In this document: positions 11,845 to 23,617 of the stretch, piece after piece | Layout: each line of letters begins with the position of its first letter | How positions within the stretch are numbered: position 1 is the first letter of the stretch | Assembly (NCBI GenBank): GCA_021234155.1 | Contig: JAJEKV010000013.1 | Span: 11,682,669-11,746,668, forward strand | Source of the DNA: Isoetes taiwanensis | Lineage: Eukaryota > Streptophyta > Lycopodiopsida > Isoetales > Isoetaceae | DNA length: 64,000 nucleotides | Direction: 5' to 3' | Notes under the pieces: generated by a model | Database searches by the model: none | The model's input: only the letters and a program-made list of their open reading frames with translations | Told to the model about the DNA's origin: nothing | Translations under genes and position numbers: made by a program

Positions 11845-12118
11845 AAATTTGAAGGGGACAAAAATGTTACAGTAAAAAGTCTCTTGCCCCTTTTTCATTT
11901 GTCGGATTCCTCATGAGATATCATTTACCATTGGTTCGGGAAATATTTTACATGTCCTAGGAAAATTTATTACAACTCAAGAATCAATATATCTACTATT
12001 TTTTCCAGCCTACACTTTCCTACAAGAATAGAGGTAAATGGTATCCCGTGAGGAATCCGACAAATGAAAAAGGGCAAGAGACTTTTACGGCAACATTTTT
12101 TGTCTGAAAATGAAGCGT
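11845..12118. repeat. Inverted-repeat (MITE-like) element
   Basis: The left arm around 11845-11931 (AAGTCTCTTGCCC, then CATTTGTCGGATTCCTCATG, then ATCATTTACC) is mirrored on the right at 12030-12118 (GGTAAATGGTATCCCG, GAGGAATCCGACAAATG, GGGCAAGAGACTTTTAC). Arms are about 85 bases with few mismatches, and the spacer is about 100 bases. There is no coding capacity. The shape fits a MITE or fold-back element. I could not define clean target-site duplications. Confidence 0.7.
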
Positions 12119-14289
12119 TCTTTATGTAGCCAATCCTATATCCTAGAAATTTTATAAGGAATATATATATGAAACGCAAATAACGGCAAATGAAGCATTG
12201 AACAAAAGGTTTAAACGTTTATTTTCCCTCTTCTATGGCGCAACGACGGCCTTCTTATGGCTATGGCGCTTGTCATCTGGCATACTCTAGGCAAGTATTT
12301 TGTTCCTCCTTCCAATTCCTTGTGATTTTTCCTTCAGATTGACTAACAGAACTGCTCTGTTTGAAATATAGGAACTTGCTGGGATGGAATGATTCAGTGA
12401 AGTGCTTGCGCTGGCAATAGCAGATGAGGGACTCGGCATGCCACAATGGCAGACGAGGCGCTCAGCATGGGGCAATCTCTTGGCGATGACACCAGATTCT
12501 TCCGGCAAATCCAAGGCATGCTCGTCTTTTCTTTCTTTTCTTTTGGGTTTAATATTGGCCGATTCATTGCTCTGTTCTATTTAAATGTGGAAAAATGCTC
12601 TGATCTGTGATTCCTTGACGATTTGGAACTTTTTTTTTTTTTTTTTTCGGAAATCCACCTTCTTTATTTACGACTTTACTCTCTGATCTCGGCTATGGCA
12701 TAAACCGTGAGCTACACATGTAAAGCTTTTGCTGCCTTAATTTTCCTCTGACTTAAATTTTCTTTGCGAATTCCAGGTTCCAACACAATGCTAGCTATGA
12801 CAGATAAGCATCCTTGTACACTGTTAGATTTTTACATATCTTCTTTTGCTCCCAAATAACCATTTTATTTGCATGATCTGATCCTTGCACAGAAGTTATG
12901 GCGAATAGCTGGAACTTGCTCCCTTGTAATTTTAACGTCAACATCTGCGAACATACAGTTATGGTCTGTCTGTAACATTTTTGGCGCATCCCAAGGTATC
13001 TGCACCCTTTTCATTTGATACTTTTATCTCTTTGTTTTGCATGCAGAGGTTGGAATTTATGTCCAACTTTATTTAATAAGCATCTGTGTCTCTATTCCTT
13101 TTCCACTATTGTTTGTCTGAAGAGAAATCTTTGAAAGACGCTTTGCTATATCCTTTGCCAATTCTTGCTTAATAACATTGTAGCTATATCCTTTGCCAAT
13201 TCTTGCTTAATAACATTCTAGAAGTTGTTCTTAGCGAAATGCACTAGAATGTTGTATTCTATGGGTCTATATGTGATGAACAACCTGACTAATCATTATA
13301 GCGGTGTGGTCTGGAAGGACCAGGGTATAGTCTGGCTAACTTAGTTTACCCTTCTTAACTTATTGAATTAACGAAGTCAATATTGTGGCAGGGAAATGAA
13401 ATGGGGAAATTTAAGTGGTTACATAGTTTATTAACGAAGTCAATATTGTGGCAGGGAAATGAAATGTGGAAACTTAAGTGGTTGAAGTCAATATTGTTGG
13501 AAACTTAAGTGGTTGCATGGTTTATCATGGAAGTTGGCACGAGAAAAAATTATTGGGACGTATAAATCATAATTCTTAGTGTAAGGGAGCCAAAGTTAAT
13601 GAGTTATTGATGCAGTTATTTTCAATCCTTTGAATGGTTTTGCTAATCTCTTCTAGCAGCTGCCTTTATTTAGCGATAGTTGGAAATAGGTAGTGGGCGA
13701 TTTTCTTATTTAGAATACTTCAAAGTGTTTCCTTACGCTACCCAAAACTAATAAGGGTTAAGAGTGACTAGTCATTATGTTTGTGGGAAAAATGGAAGTA
13801 TCAGGGTTCAAACCTTGTACTTAATAAATCAATCATTAATGTTTTAAACACATATGCTGCTTAGATAAAAAAAACATTTGAAGGTTTGATATAAAAGCTT
13901 GCATCAAAATGCTTAATATACTGCATATAGATTATGCCTTTTAGTAGTGTGAGAATTTCTTAATTTGTTGTAGAAACCAACCTTAATTCCATATCACAAA
14001 ACATTGAATGTTTTATGGAGAAACTCATAATAATTATGTATTCATATTGGCAATGATTTTCAAGTTGAGTATGCCTTCTTATATTTGGTAAACCAATATA
14101 AGTATATTGTCCAAAGCATGCAAACCCTTGCTATCTTCGTGGTAAAACCATTACTATTTAACCTATATTTTTTATAAAAAAATTGGCATGCTTCAATGTA
14201 TGAAAGAACATTGATTCCTATGACAATGTATAGACAACTTAATTTGGAAACTACACTAGATTGCATATTCAATCAACAAATTTTGTTAA
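12119..14289. other. Non-coding stretch with two small tandem duplications
   Basis: At about 13146-13225 a unit of about 42 bases (CTATATCCTTTGCCAATTC to TAATAACATT) is present twice. At about 13374-13505 a unit of about 62 bases containing ACGAAGTCAATATTGTGGC and GGGAAATGAAATG is repeated twice, plus a partial third copy. A T-run lies at about 12630-12648. No gene is recognised. Confidence 0.6.
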
Positions 14290-14536
14290 TGGTTTATGGT
14301 CTATATTAGTAATTCTAGGGCACATCCAAAACACAGTAATAAAGCACTATTATCAACTAAACAAATAAACCACCATAAAGAACCATGAGGGTGAATAGTG
14401 GTAACAAACTAGAATAATAAACCATAACTAAGAACCATACTAGATAACCGGCAGTGGTTATTCAACATATTAACCCACTTAGTAATATCATTTTATTTTA
14501 GTAGTTTCATGTAAAAACTATTGTGAAAAACTGATA
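14290..14536. repeat. AT-rich array of AACCAT/AAACCAC and GTGGT motifs
   Basis: Repeated AAACCAT, AACCAC and GTGGTTA words occur every 30-50 bases. They resemble the array at 2455-2660 but many are in the opposite orientation. This may be the second end of an element with subterminal repeats. Support comes from motif similarity only. Confidence 0.35.
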
Positions 14537-14558
14537 ATGATTAATTTTTGGGGGCCTT

Positions 14559-15157
14559 GCACTCAGAAATTCAACCTGCGGAGGAATGACAATGCCCTCA
14601 CCCACCACACCATCTCGAGAGTCAAGACATTCAAGAATGCCCGACTGCAACAGCCAGGTGATCCTACTCAAGCGATCAACGACACCGCACATCGGCAACC
14701 TGACGTTGAACGGTCACCCCATTCCTCACGACGGACATACACACTAAGGAGGAGCACCTTTTTCAAGGGATCACATCGACGAATACTCTTCGCAACTTGT
14801 GGTGACGAGCTCGGATCAGACATGAAGGTCAACAATAGTAGCAGAGTCGCACTCAGAAATTCAACCTGCGGAGGAATGACAATGCCTGCCTACCGACCAC
14901 GATCTCAGAGCTTCGAAGACATTCAAGAATGCCTGACTGCAACAGCCAGGTGATCCTACTCAAGCGATCAATGGCAGTGCACATCGGCAACCTTGCAATG
15001 ACACATCGCATGTAGGGACGTTGAGCGGTCACCGCATTCCTCACGACGGACATACACACTAAGGAGGAGCATCTTTTTCAAGGGATCACATCGACGAACA
15101 CTGTTCGCAACTTGGGGTGACGAGCTTGGATCAGACATGAAGGTCAACAATAGTAGC
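14559..15157 (+). repeat. Tandem duplication, about 290-310-bp unit, two copies
   Basis: Unit one starts GCACTCAGAAATTCAACCTG at 14559; unit two starts with the same bases at 14849. Both carry GACATTCAAGAATGCC, GCAACAGCCAGGTGATCC, a GGACATACACACTAAGGAGG block and GACATGAAGGTCAACAATAG. The second unit has a small extra stretch near 14995. Neither unit shows a supported protein. Confidence 0.9.
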
Positions 15158-18100
15158 ATCATCTCAAGGAATCCCGGAGTCAACCAGAACGAAGAAGATG
15201 TAGCAATTAAACCGAAGAATCAAACGCGATAGGAGGAGGGGAAACCCTAAAGGAGTATAAACATTTAAGTAGACCTTCGTAGTTGTTTTGGAAAAGTGGA
15301 TGAATTAAAATCCCAATGTAAATGCATATATGTCTATTGTATATCTCGGGTGTTCACATGTATAGTGGAGAAACATGAGTTAGAGTCATGTTTTACGGAT
15401 TTAGCGCTTAAATCAAGAAGCTCCTTCACTTCGACTACCAAAGGAGGAAGCAAGGAAGCACAACTATAGCCCAAGATCAAAATGGAAGAGCAAGTACGAG
15501 GGAGAAATGACCAGAGCCCAAGCAAACCTTCCAAATACTTCAGGAAGTGCCCTCAAGTAGAAGACCGCTCGTCCACCCAATGTCAGAATAAGAGACAACA
15601 CCGGTCATGTCAAGATCATCAGTGCGGCACCAGGACATCGTCAGGGCGCAACACTACATCTTGTGGCAGCGGCAACACTTGACGAACTTATGACACGAGT
15701 GGCCTCAACAATAGAAGGAGGAACGACCCGACATCAACAAACCAACTAAGAAGGCAACATCTCGACGACCATAATTCCACCTTGTGGTGATATAGGGTGA
15801 TGCGCTATGACATGCGTATTAGATGGAGATGCACTTACGAAAGGCACCGCGACGAGGAGATATGTCTCCAACAACTAGGTGATGGCTTCGTCAGGTACTT
15901 CCACCAGTAATTAGAACAGAAGAAGCCGATCGCATCTCCGACACGAGGGACCTCAACGCCCAAGGTGAAGCATTCGACACCTTAACGACAAGATATATCT
16001 AAAGAAGGTACTTCTTCAACTCAAGGGTCAAGTTGCGCATATATAAGGATCCATCATCCCGACAATAGAGCCATCAGGGAGGAGAGCCATGATGCCTTAC
16101 TTGCCAGAGAGACCGACATGCATAGAGGGAGAAAGGTCAGGAACTGACAGCTGGAGAAGTGCTAGCAACCGACTTCTTCCACGAGCTCCCTAGAGGCAAC
16201 AGGAGGATCAAAACTGACGAGCACAATCAAAGTCACCGGAAGGTACCTCAAGACAAGAAGACAGCATCGCACTATAGAACGTGACAACGTCCAAGCCATG
16301 TGATCGAGGGGATCAAACAAGTAAGATTGGAGGCTCGATGGAGAAGCGACTAGGCGAACCGAGCCGATGACGATTCAACTAGGCGAGACGAGCCGATGAC
16401 TTGCATGCGGACTTGCATGCAACTTGGTGAACCCAAGGATCGACGATTCAAAGAACAACTGCAGAAGAGAACAACTTCAGAGGAGTATAGCCAAAGGAAT
16501 TGCACAAAAGCTCAAGAGACGCCTCCAAATAGCTTCAAGCAGCATGAAGGGGGAACAATTACCGCCCAAGAACAGGATCAGGAAGCAGACCGAAATGTCG
16601 AAGCATCAATGACCAGCACACCTTTAGTTAGAATGTGATGCAAAGCGTGTTGTGCCATAGCCGACAAACACTGGAGGGCCCAAGCATATCAACAAGTTAC
16701 CCCGGAGTATGAGCTGACGTACAAATAGGAGGATATAGATCATCAACACCATTCCACCGGGAGGAACACCGATGACATTGCCAAGGAGTAGGCGTGCAAC
16801 TTGAAGGGAGGCACAAGGGGGACCTAATAGCTCTAGTAGTAATTGTAATTATGTAAGCTATATGCTTTGCATGTATAGTTTCCTTGTTATTCCTTCCTTC
16901 CCATAGCGTAACAGATCAAAGGAAGAGATGTCAGGCAACTTGCAGGGGTGAAGCAATCAACATCCTCAACACTCTTCGGGCAACACGATAACGACAAGAG
17001 AACTCGACGTATGAGACATCGATGGAGTCGAAGAAACAATATCGGATCCAGAGTCGTCCTTCAGCTGCCAAGACAAAGAGTTCAAGATGAAAGATCTTTT
17101 TCAATGGCTCGACCTTCAGGCTTTGAAAAGCGGCATGGAAGATTTCAAGTGATCAACTACACCATCAAAGCCACCAGCAATGAGAGGCTTCTAACGAACA
17201 AAGTCAACCTCTACATCAAGGAGGAGCCACCGTCAAGGAGACTGAAGTATCGAGCGACTCGGAAGAACGTTACCTTGATACTTCAAGCAGGCAACGAGTG
17301 GATGAGCTTCTAGCAAGCTCAAGGATCTAAGGCCATGGGGACTAGTAGGTTAAATGTATGGACGGTAACATCCATATTGGGATTAGAAGGCATTTCCAGA
17401 TATTCTCGCTGAAAGGATCGCCCCAATATTGAGCTACGCGTCAAGGATTGGGAAGGAAATGCATAGGAGTAACTATAATTATACACGATTGTTAACAGAC
17501 ATCCAACGTATTGAAACCACTTGGTGAGATTGATCTCCTCGCTAAGAAGGAATCATTACTAGGATAATTGTTGACCATGTATAAATCTAGCACCTCCAAA
17601 AGAATAATCCAACCGAAAGAAAAGAAGTAATCTAACAAGTCCGGCCAACTTGTCACGATGGCATCAAGATTGGTAGGAATATTCTAAGAGTTTAAATAAC
17701 TAAGAAAGGGGGAATCTCTAGAATATAAAAGAATAGTACATGCAAGGTACATCTAAAATAAGAATTATAGTAATCAAATAGTCTTTTGAGACAAAAGGAA
17801 TTGTCATGATGACAAAACCTTGTGGTTTAGAATCGTTCTAACTAAGTAGGTAACCCATAACTATATTGAAATAAATGATAACATAATATGTGCATCCATC
17901 TTAGATGGTTATATATGCTAGCTAAGGCTAGTAAATTAATGCGCTATGTAAGAAGCGTATAACCTCTTAAGGGGAGAGAATAGATATGAGGTTGTGTACA
18001 ACGTCATTGAAGGGGTGCAGGACCATTTTCTTTTCGAAGAAAGTGGGGGGGCTCAATCTTATGATTGAACGTACTTGCATCTTAGGGATTGAAGGGCCAT

Positions 18101-18464
18101 CGAATTGACCGAATAGAGTTCACTCCGGCAATGGCCGAAGTAAATGAACAGGAGGCCTTCAACGTGCGAGACTGACGTGGTAGCTAACTACACCAATGAA
18201 GTGGAGCAAAAATATGGGAGCAATGCAACGACCAAGTCATCTCCAAATTACTCGACGCCGGCTCAATGGGTGGATGCGTTCTAGCCTTAGGTTAGGTGTG
18301 CGCATGTATTATAAGCTTTAATATGTCTTATTGATAAGTTAAATATAGATCCTAATAACTGCATAGAATTTGCCATACGTATAGGTATCATAGGGAAATA
18401 AGTTAAATAACAATGATAATGTGAGGTAGCATGTTAATTAATCCTTCGCAAGGATGCAATTCCT
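15158..18464. other. Purine/C-rich non-coding part of a probable LTR element, then AT-rich DNA
   Basis: From 15.2 to 17.3 kb the sequence is rich in GAC, AAG and CAA words, giving many short frames in several phases but no recognisable domain. A short direct repeat, ACTAGGCGAnnCGAGCCGATGAC, occurs twice near 16347-16397. From 17.3 to 18.46 kb the DNA is AT-rich. This may be one interior of a non-autonomous LTR element that continues at 24223 after the inserted MULE. Confidence 0.35.
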
Positions 18465-18473
18465 TCCAAGGAT
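18465..18473 (+). repeat. Target-site duplication, left copy (9 bp)
   Basis: TCCAAGGAT directly precedes the terminal GGCTCAGGATAC of the MULE. The identical nonamer follows its right end at 24214-24222. Nine bases is the usual target duplication of Mutator-like elements. Confidence 0.9.
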
Positions 18474-19400
18474 GGCTCAGGATACTTTTACCCTTGATTC
18501 GGTGATCCAGGAGATAAATTTACGGCCTCAGGGATCCGGTCTCCTCGACGGGTCCGTCGGGAGACCCTGCTCGAGGTAACGGCAGACGCCACGCCGCCCG
18601 GACCATCCCGCCCAAACCCCCCTGCAATCGGGCGTGGCCGCCCACGCCTCGAGAGATCGGCCTCAGGGATCATCCACGCGATCCCCTCCTCCCGGATCCC
18701 CACGGTCATTTGGTACATTAACGACAGACGATATCCGGCCAGGTGATCCCCTCCTCCGGGATCCCCGCACCGGACGCGGATCCCCTCCTCCGGGATCCCG
18801 CCGAGCCTGATAACGGCCGGACGCGAATCCGCCGAGGTTGATCCCCACCTGCGGGATCGGGCACCGGGCCTTGGATCCCCTCCTCGGGATCACCCGGTAA
18901 AATTTGTCTTGGTGAACCCTATCGTAGGGTGATCCCCCTCCTCGGGATCACCCGTGAAGTGGCCCGGATGCGGCGGGCCGCCAATCCCGTAGGGTGATCC
19001 CCTCCCCTCCGGGATCGGACACTTTAATCAGCGGATCCCCTCCTCGAGGGATCACACCCCCAATAGCTGACTTGTGGGGCGCTATCGCCCGTCGTGATCC
19101 CCTCCTCGGGATTCCGGTGGCGATAGCGGCGGGCGCTATCATACAGTGATCCCCTCCTCGGGATCCCCGATATGGTGGCGTGGATCCGTGACTTGGATCA
19201 CGTGCTGCGGGCCGTGGCTATTCACGGCCGGGCGCTATCAGGTATTGTGGTGATCCGTCCTCTCGGGATCCCAGCACCCGTCTGCGTGCGGGCGCTATCG
19301 CCTATCGATCCCTCCTCGGGATCACCCCGGGCTGATAACGGCCCGGGGGCTATCCGCCCCACGTGATCCCTCCTCCGGATCCCCATTGTCATTTGCCCCC
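18474..19400 (+). repeat. Left terminal inverted repeat: array of GATC palindromes
   Basis: About thirteen units of the form GATCCCCTCCTCGGGATC are spaced 30-60 bases apart, for example near 18685, 18747, 18778, 18874, 18930, 19097, 19147, 19305 and 19363. Between them recur GATAACGGCC and GGGCGCTATC words. Only about the outer 60 bases align base for base with the right end. The rest matches as a repeat pattern. Confidence 0.85.
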
Positions 19401-20837
19401 GCGGATTAGGAGGCCGAATATGAGAATGTTTGGGCCGGTAGAGATATCGGCGTGGACTAATCAGTGGTCTAAGTTTGAATTTCGCCCCCCATGCACGGAC
19501 AAACCAATACAATGAGAACACGTGGACGTTTCGAGACCACCCCGGGATCACCATCCGAGTGTGGTTCATCCCTTTAGCGTGGGTGATGTCGGTAAGTAGC
19601 GAGGCATGGAGAAGGAGCACAATGCGGCCGCGGGCGGCGGCCTATGGACGAAGTTAGAGCGTAAGAGAGAAGAGGTAAGTTCAAGGGCTTTAAAGAAGCG
19701 TTCTCATTTTGTGTTTAATGTTTTTATTTCCAAATTTTAGGGTGAGATACAGCCCGAAAAACAAGCGTTGTCATTTTTGCTTTGTTCTTATTTTTCAACT
19801 TTAGGGCTGAGATACCAAACACCTCCAAATGGCCTGTTTGATCATGGCAACTTACATTGGTATCCCAAGAGCATTTTGTACCCTGATATTCAAGGGGGTG
19901 GCCAGATGCTTGTTTGGACTTGCTACATCCATACAGACCGGGTCCAAGATTTCGTTCTTGGGGAGCAGAGGAATTGTGAAGCACCTGGCAATTTCTATCT
20001 AAGAAGTTCAGTGCCTGAGAGAGTGTTAAAAAGACCCTACAAGGATTCCTATGTGACGTTGAAGAGGTATTGGTTTGATACATGTGTTTTTGTTTTAAAT
20101 CATGAGTCCAAGATTATGTGTTTGCTTTCGGCTATGTGTTTGATTATAATTTTGCTTTTTAAGTCATTTGAGGGTGCTTGTCATTAAGATTACACCTAGT
20201 AGATCAATACTAACTTGTAATGCACAATACGGATATTGGTGTTCATATGGACCTCGAGACAAGACAAAGAAACACTCATGTGGTTGAGGAAAGACCACGC
20301 CCACCCGGGCACACGCAGGAAAAGGGTTGAGAGGGGAGAGGGCATACGTGAGGGGCTGCCATTGCCATTTCACAATCGGGCAACTCTATTTCCTTCGCAT
20401 TTTCACATATCACTTATTATGGGTTTGATCACAAGAATATCCAAGGTTTGCCCTCGCCATGGTAGGTTTGTTGACCCATCCTTTGGAGTTAGGTTCAAGC
20501 TAGCACCCGGATCTCACAAGGGAATGGGTAAAGACGTAAGCTTGTCCAATGGCACACGCCACGAAAGTGTCATGAACATGCATGAAGAGAGGTGGAGGTT
20601 GAGACTTGAAGTGAATGGACAGAAAGCATGTGTAGGGATGATGTGTTGAAAATTCGGACGGTACAATATTGAAAAGGGGTTGTTCGTGAAACACATGGAA
20701 GCTACATGAAGATCTCCCCACTAGCATTGACATGTGGGTTCAACAACATCAAGATTCGTGTTCATGTATGAGCAAGGAGACTTGTTTCAATTAGGAGTTA
20801 TGACTCCAATCCAAAGGAGTCCATGTTGAAATTTGGC

Positions 20838-22010
20838 AAGAACAAAGCCATTTGCATGGACTCTACATTCAAAAACAAAACGACAAGAGGTGCGGTTCTT
20901 CCTCAACTTGTATTGTGTGTTGATTTGATTTTTGTGTATGGTTTAATGCAGTTCTATCTTTTTCACACTTCTCGCCTTTGATGAGTATTCCAATGGTTTA
21001 CCATTGGCTTACGTTATTACCAATTCTCAAAAGAGTGGAGCTATAACAAAGTGGATGCAAGCACTAAAGGAGTCCTTATGCCGAGATGATCCTGATTGGC
21101 AACCTTCTTGCATCATTACAAGATGATGCCCATGCCGAGATAAAGGCCGTGAAAAAAGTAGCTTGTCAAACTCTAATCCTTGGAAGCAAATCATAAGTGT
21201 ACTAACATTGTTTAATTTCATAGGTTTTTCCTAGTGTGCCCGTGCAAATTTGCATATGGCACGTGAGGAGGGCTTGGATCAAGTGGTTGCGTAAGAACAT
21301 CAAGAACAAGGTGGCACGTAACGATCCTGTTCAAGGAACTTGGTTACATTATGTACGGTGACCGGAAGGTCCTCTAGGGGACAATGTGTATGGTGAAGAG
21401 TATAGGGAGGCAAGAAGGAGGAGGCAACTAGGAAATTGGAGGACTTATTGAGGAAGTATCCTCAAGACCCCCAAGTTGGCGGGCTTACATGAGTAAGGAG
21501 TGGACCAAAAAACATTTGTCAATGGGTATTGGCTACAAGGATGTACCCTCACTCCAATCAAGAGACTAATGCAGCCATAGAGGCATGGCATTGTGCCTTG
21601 AAAAAAGGCTGGGCATTTCAAAACGAGCACTCGGAGGGACGGAGGATTGGGAGCTCCCTCTACATTCTAACCAACAACGTGGAGACACACATGGCATACA
21701 TCGTATAACTTCTAATCATCATTTGTAGCCTATTTTGATTTTGCAAGAATATAATTCTCTTGTCATCTAGGTCCATGAAGGAAGCGGGGTTTGTGGTGAA
21801 CACCTCCCGGGAAGAGATAATACTGATTGTGCCATATTGGGTGCAAGGAAGATTGCTGATGAACAGTCACATTCACTAACTTCAAGAAGGTGAGGCGAGA
21901 AGTGCAAAGTGAACGCACTCTAGGGCAAGGACCATACTTTGTGAACGGGGCACACAAGAACCGGGCATGCTTTGGATCGCCCCTCGGGAGCCAAGGGCAA
22001 CTTATGTAAG
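20838..22010 (+). pseudogene. MULE transposase, core region, frameshifted
   Basis: Reading across frames gives KAICMDSTFK (20846-20872), FFTLLAFDEYSNGLPLAYV (about 20949-21015), then ITKWMQALKESLCRDD and DDAHAE (21122-21139). QICIWHVRRAWIKWL (21245-21290) and TNAAIEAWHCALKK (21565-21606) follow, then a KHQ-x3-MQMLG stretch near 22015 that may be the end of a SWIM zinc finger. The D-T/STF, DDAHAE and C-x-WH-x2-RAW motifs fit the DDE catalytic core of Mutator-like transposases. An upstream stretch at 19768-20090 (HTDRVQDFVLGEQ) is probably the N-terminal domain. Several frame changes and stops make it inactive as written, although one change near 20890-20950 could be an intron. Confidence 0.78.
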
Positions 22011-22764
22011 CACCAAGTTAAGGTCATGCAAATGTTGGGCAACCACGAGTGGATCAAGATCTTTTATGTGTGCTTGGATCTCAATATGGGTCAATTTGTG
22101 GGGGCATGGACTACTTGAGGCCATGTGAGGATCATGGGGCCCCTCATGGGGAGGAAACCACATACGAAGATGTGGTTGAGATTGTAAGCTTGGACGAGTC
22201 TCCCTCTCAAAAGGAGGCAAGGATTAACCTGGATAAGACAAGGAGATCTTTACAAGAAGTCATTGCTAGAGTGATGTCAAGGGCAGAAAAAGATCCAGGC
22301 ATGCTAATTGCAACTGATTCACTCATGAGACAACTCGACCGCAGCGGCTTGAAAGAATGGATGATGTTGGCCACACAGGCTCTAACAGAACCATAACATG
22401 TATCCCCACTAATGCAGTGGAAGAGGAGTGTGGTAATAGTTTGGTAAGGCTGAAGCCTCTAATAGAAATTTGGAAGCAAGTTGAGATGGAGGGCCTGTTG
22501 TGAGAATGGCATCGTGAGTTTGTTGTTGTTTAATGCTCATTGACACCTCATGAGCTTCATTGTCTTGTTAATTGTTCAGGTCAAGTTTAGAGTTTTGTAA
22601 ACAGTAGGTATAAATAAATCAATATTCACCTATGTACTTATAAATATTGTCAATGTTATCAATGTTTATTGTTAGGAGTTAAATGTTAGGATAATTTAGA
22701 ACCTTGAGTTAAATGTTTAATGTTTAGAGTTTAGACCATAGGATAGAAAACTAATAAAAAAACC

Positions 22765-22872
22765 GTACGTGGGATCCCCTCCTCCCAGGGATCCTGGCGC
22801 CCTACCTAATGTGATCCCTCCTCCCGGGATCCCGCTGCACTCGGTGATCCCTGGTCCTCAGGGATCACATGA
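22765..22872 (+). repeat. Internal cluster of GATC palindromes
   Basis: Three more units like those of the termini (GGGATCCCCTCCTCCCAGGG, then GATCCCTCCTCCCGGGATCC, then GATCCCTGGTCCTCAGGGAT) stand alone in AT-rich sequence about 0.85 kb inside the right terminal array. They may mark a boundary of an older, shorter terminus or a duplicated end. Confidence 0.8.
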
Positions 22873-23022
22873 TTGAATATGTTAATATATTATTTATCAT
22901 ATCCCTTAACCATTGACATATGTCTTGGAATAACCATTGAAATATCCCTTAACCATTACTTTTAATAAGCTTTGAAACATTGAACTTAATACAATGGCTT
23001 AAAACCCGACATTCCAATTGAA

Positions 23023-23313
23023 TCACTCTGAATCTACCTCCTCCAATTTTGCCATGGCTTTCGGGACGTCCTCCTCAGTTACATCTGGCACACCGCAGGG
23101 TAGTCTCCACATCATGTGATCGAAAATATCGCACAGGGTTGGCTCAGACCCCTCTAGGACATCCCTGATCAGATCCTTCTTTCGCGACCTTCGGCAAAGA
23201 TACATTTCCTCGGCAAAGGCTTTTAGGGTGTTGCCTTCCCGCATAACGCCCGTGGCTAGCAAACGCTTCCAAAGCCTTGCCCCGATAATACACTTCTTCA
23301 ATTCCCAAAGCAA
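23023..23313 (-). CDS. Unrecognised 96-codon ORF inside the MULE
   Basis: The frame starts MLWELKKCIIGARLWKRLL and includes FAEEMYLCRRSRKKDLIRDV and DIFDHMMWRLPCGVPDVT. Composition is protein-like, helical and charged. A possible upstream exon with LRETLGLL-type words lies around 23330-23370 in another frame. It runs opposite to the transposase, as the second gene of some Mutator elements or a captured host gene would. I recognise no family. Confidence 0.4.
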   Translation of the reverse strand: MLWELKKCIIGARLWKRLLATGVMREGNTLKAFAEEMYLCRRSRKKDLIRDVLEGSEPTLCDIFDHMMWRLPCGVPDVTEEDVPKAMAKLEEVDSE

Positions 23314-23617
23314 TGCCCTATGGGTTGGCCTACTAAGGGAGCATAGTCAAGAGGCCTAGGGTCTCCCTAAATTCCCCATTCTCCACGGTCAAGATGAAGC
23401 ATGAGGGGATCATGAAAAGATTAATATGAAAAGTAGAACATGAATATATGAAGCTTACGAACGTTTTGATCTTGTCAAGGTTGGGCGAGCTCTAGGCCCA
23501 CATCCTCCGAATTTCATTCAAGTGGCCGAATATCCTCAAGTCTATGGGCATTGATGGCACTACTCTCAAAGAACTTTGTTGTCCGGTCCTCACCATTTGG
23601 CTTGAGCAAAAGCGTCC

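Noticed and set aside
18488-19366. Several Gly/Arg/Pro-rich ORFs in the MULE terminal arrays
   Set aside because: They are translations of GC-rich palindrome units, present in both strands and all frames, with no domain.
18680-19390. Regularly spaced repeats that might suggest a CRISPR array
   Set aside because: Spacing varies from 30 to 60 bases, units are palindromic and imperfect, the host is a plant, and the array is the inverted terminus of a transposon.
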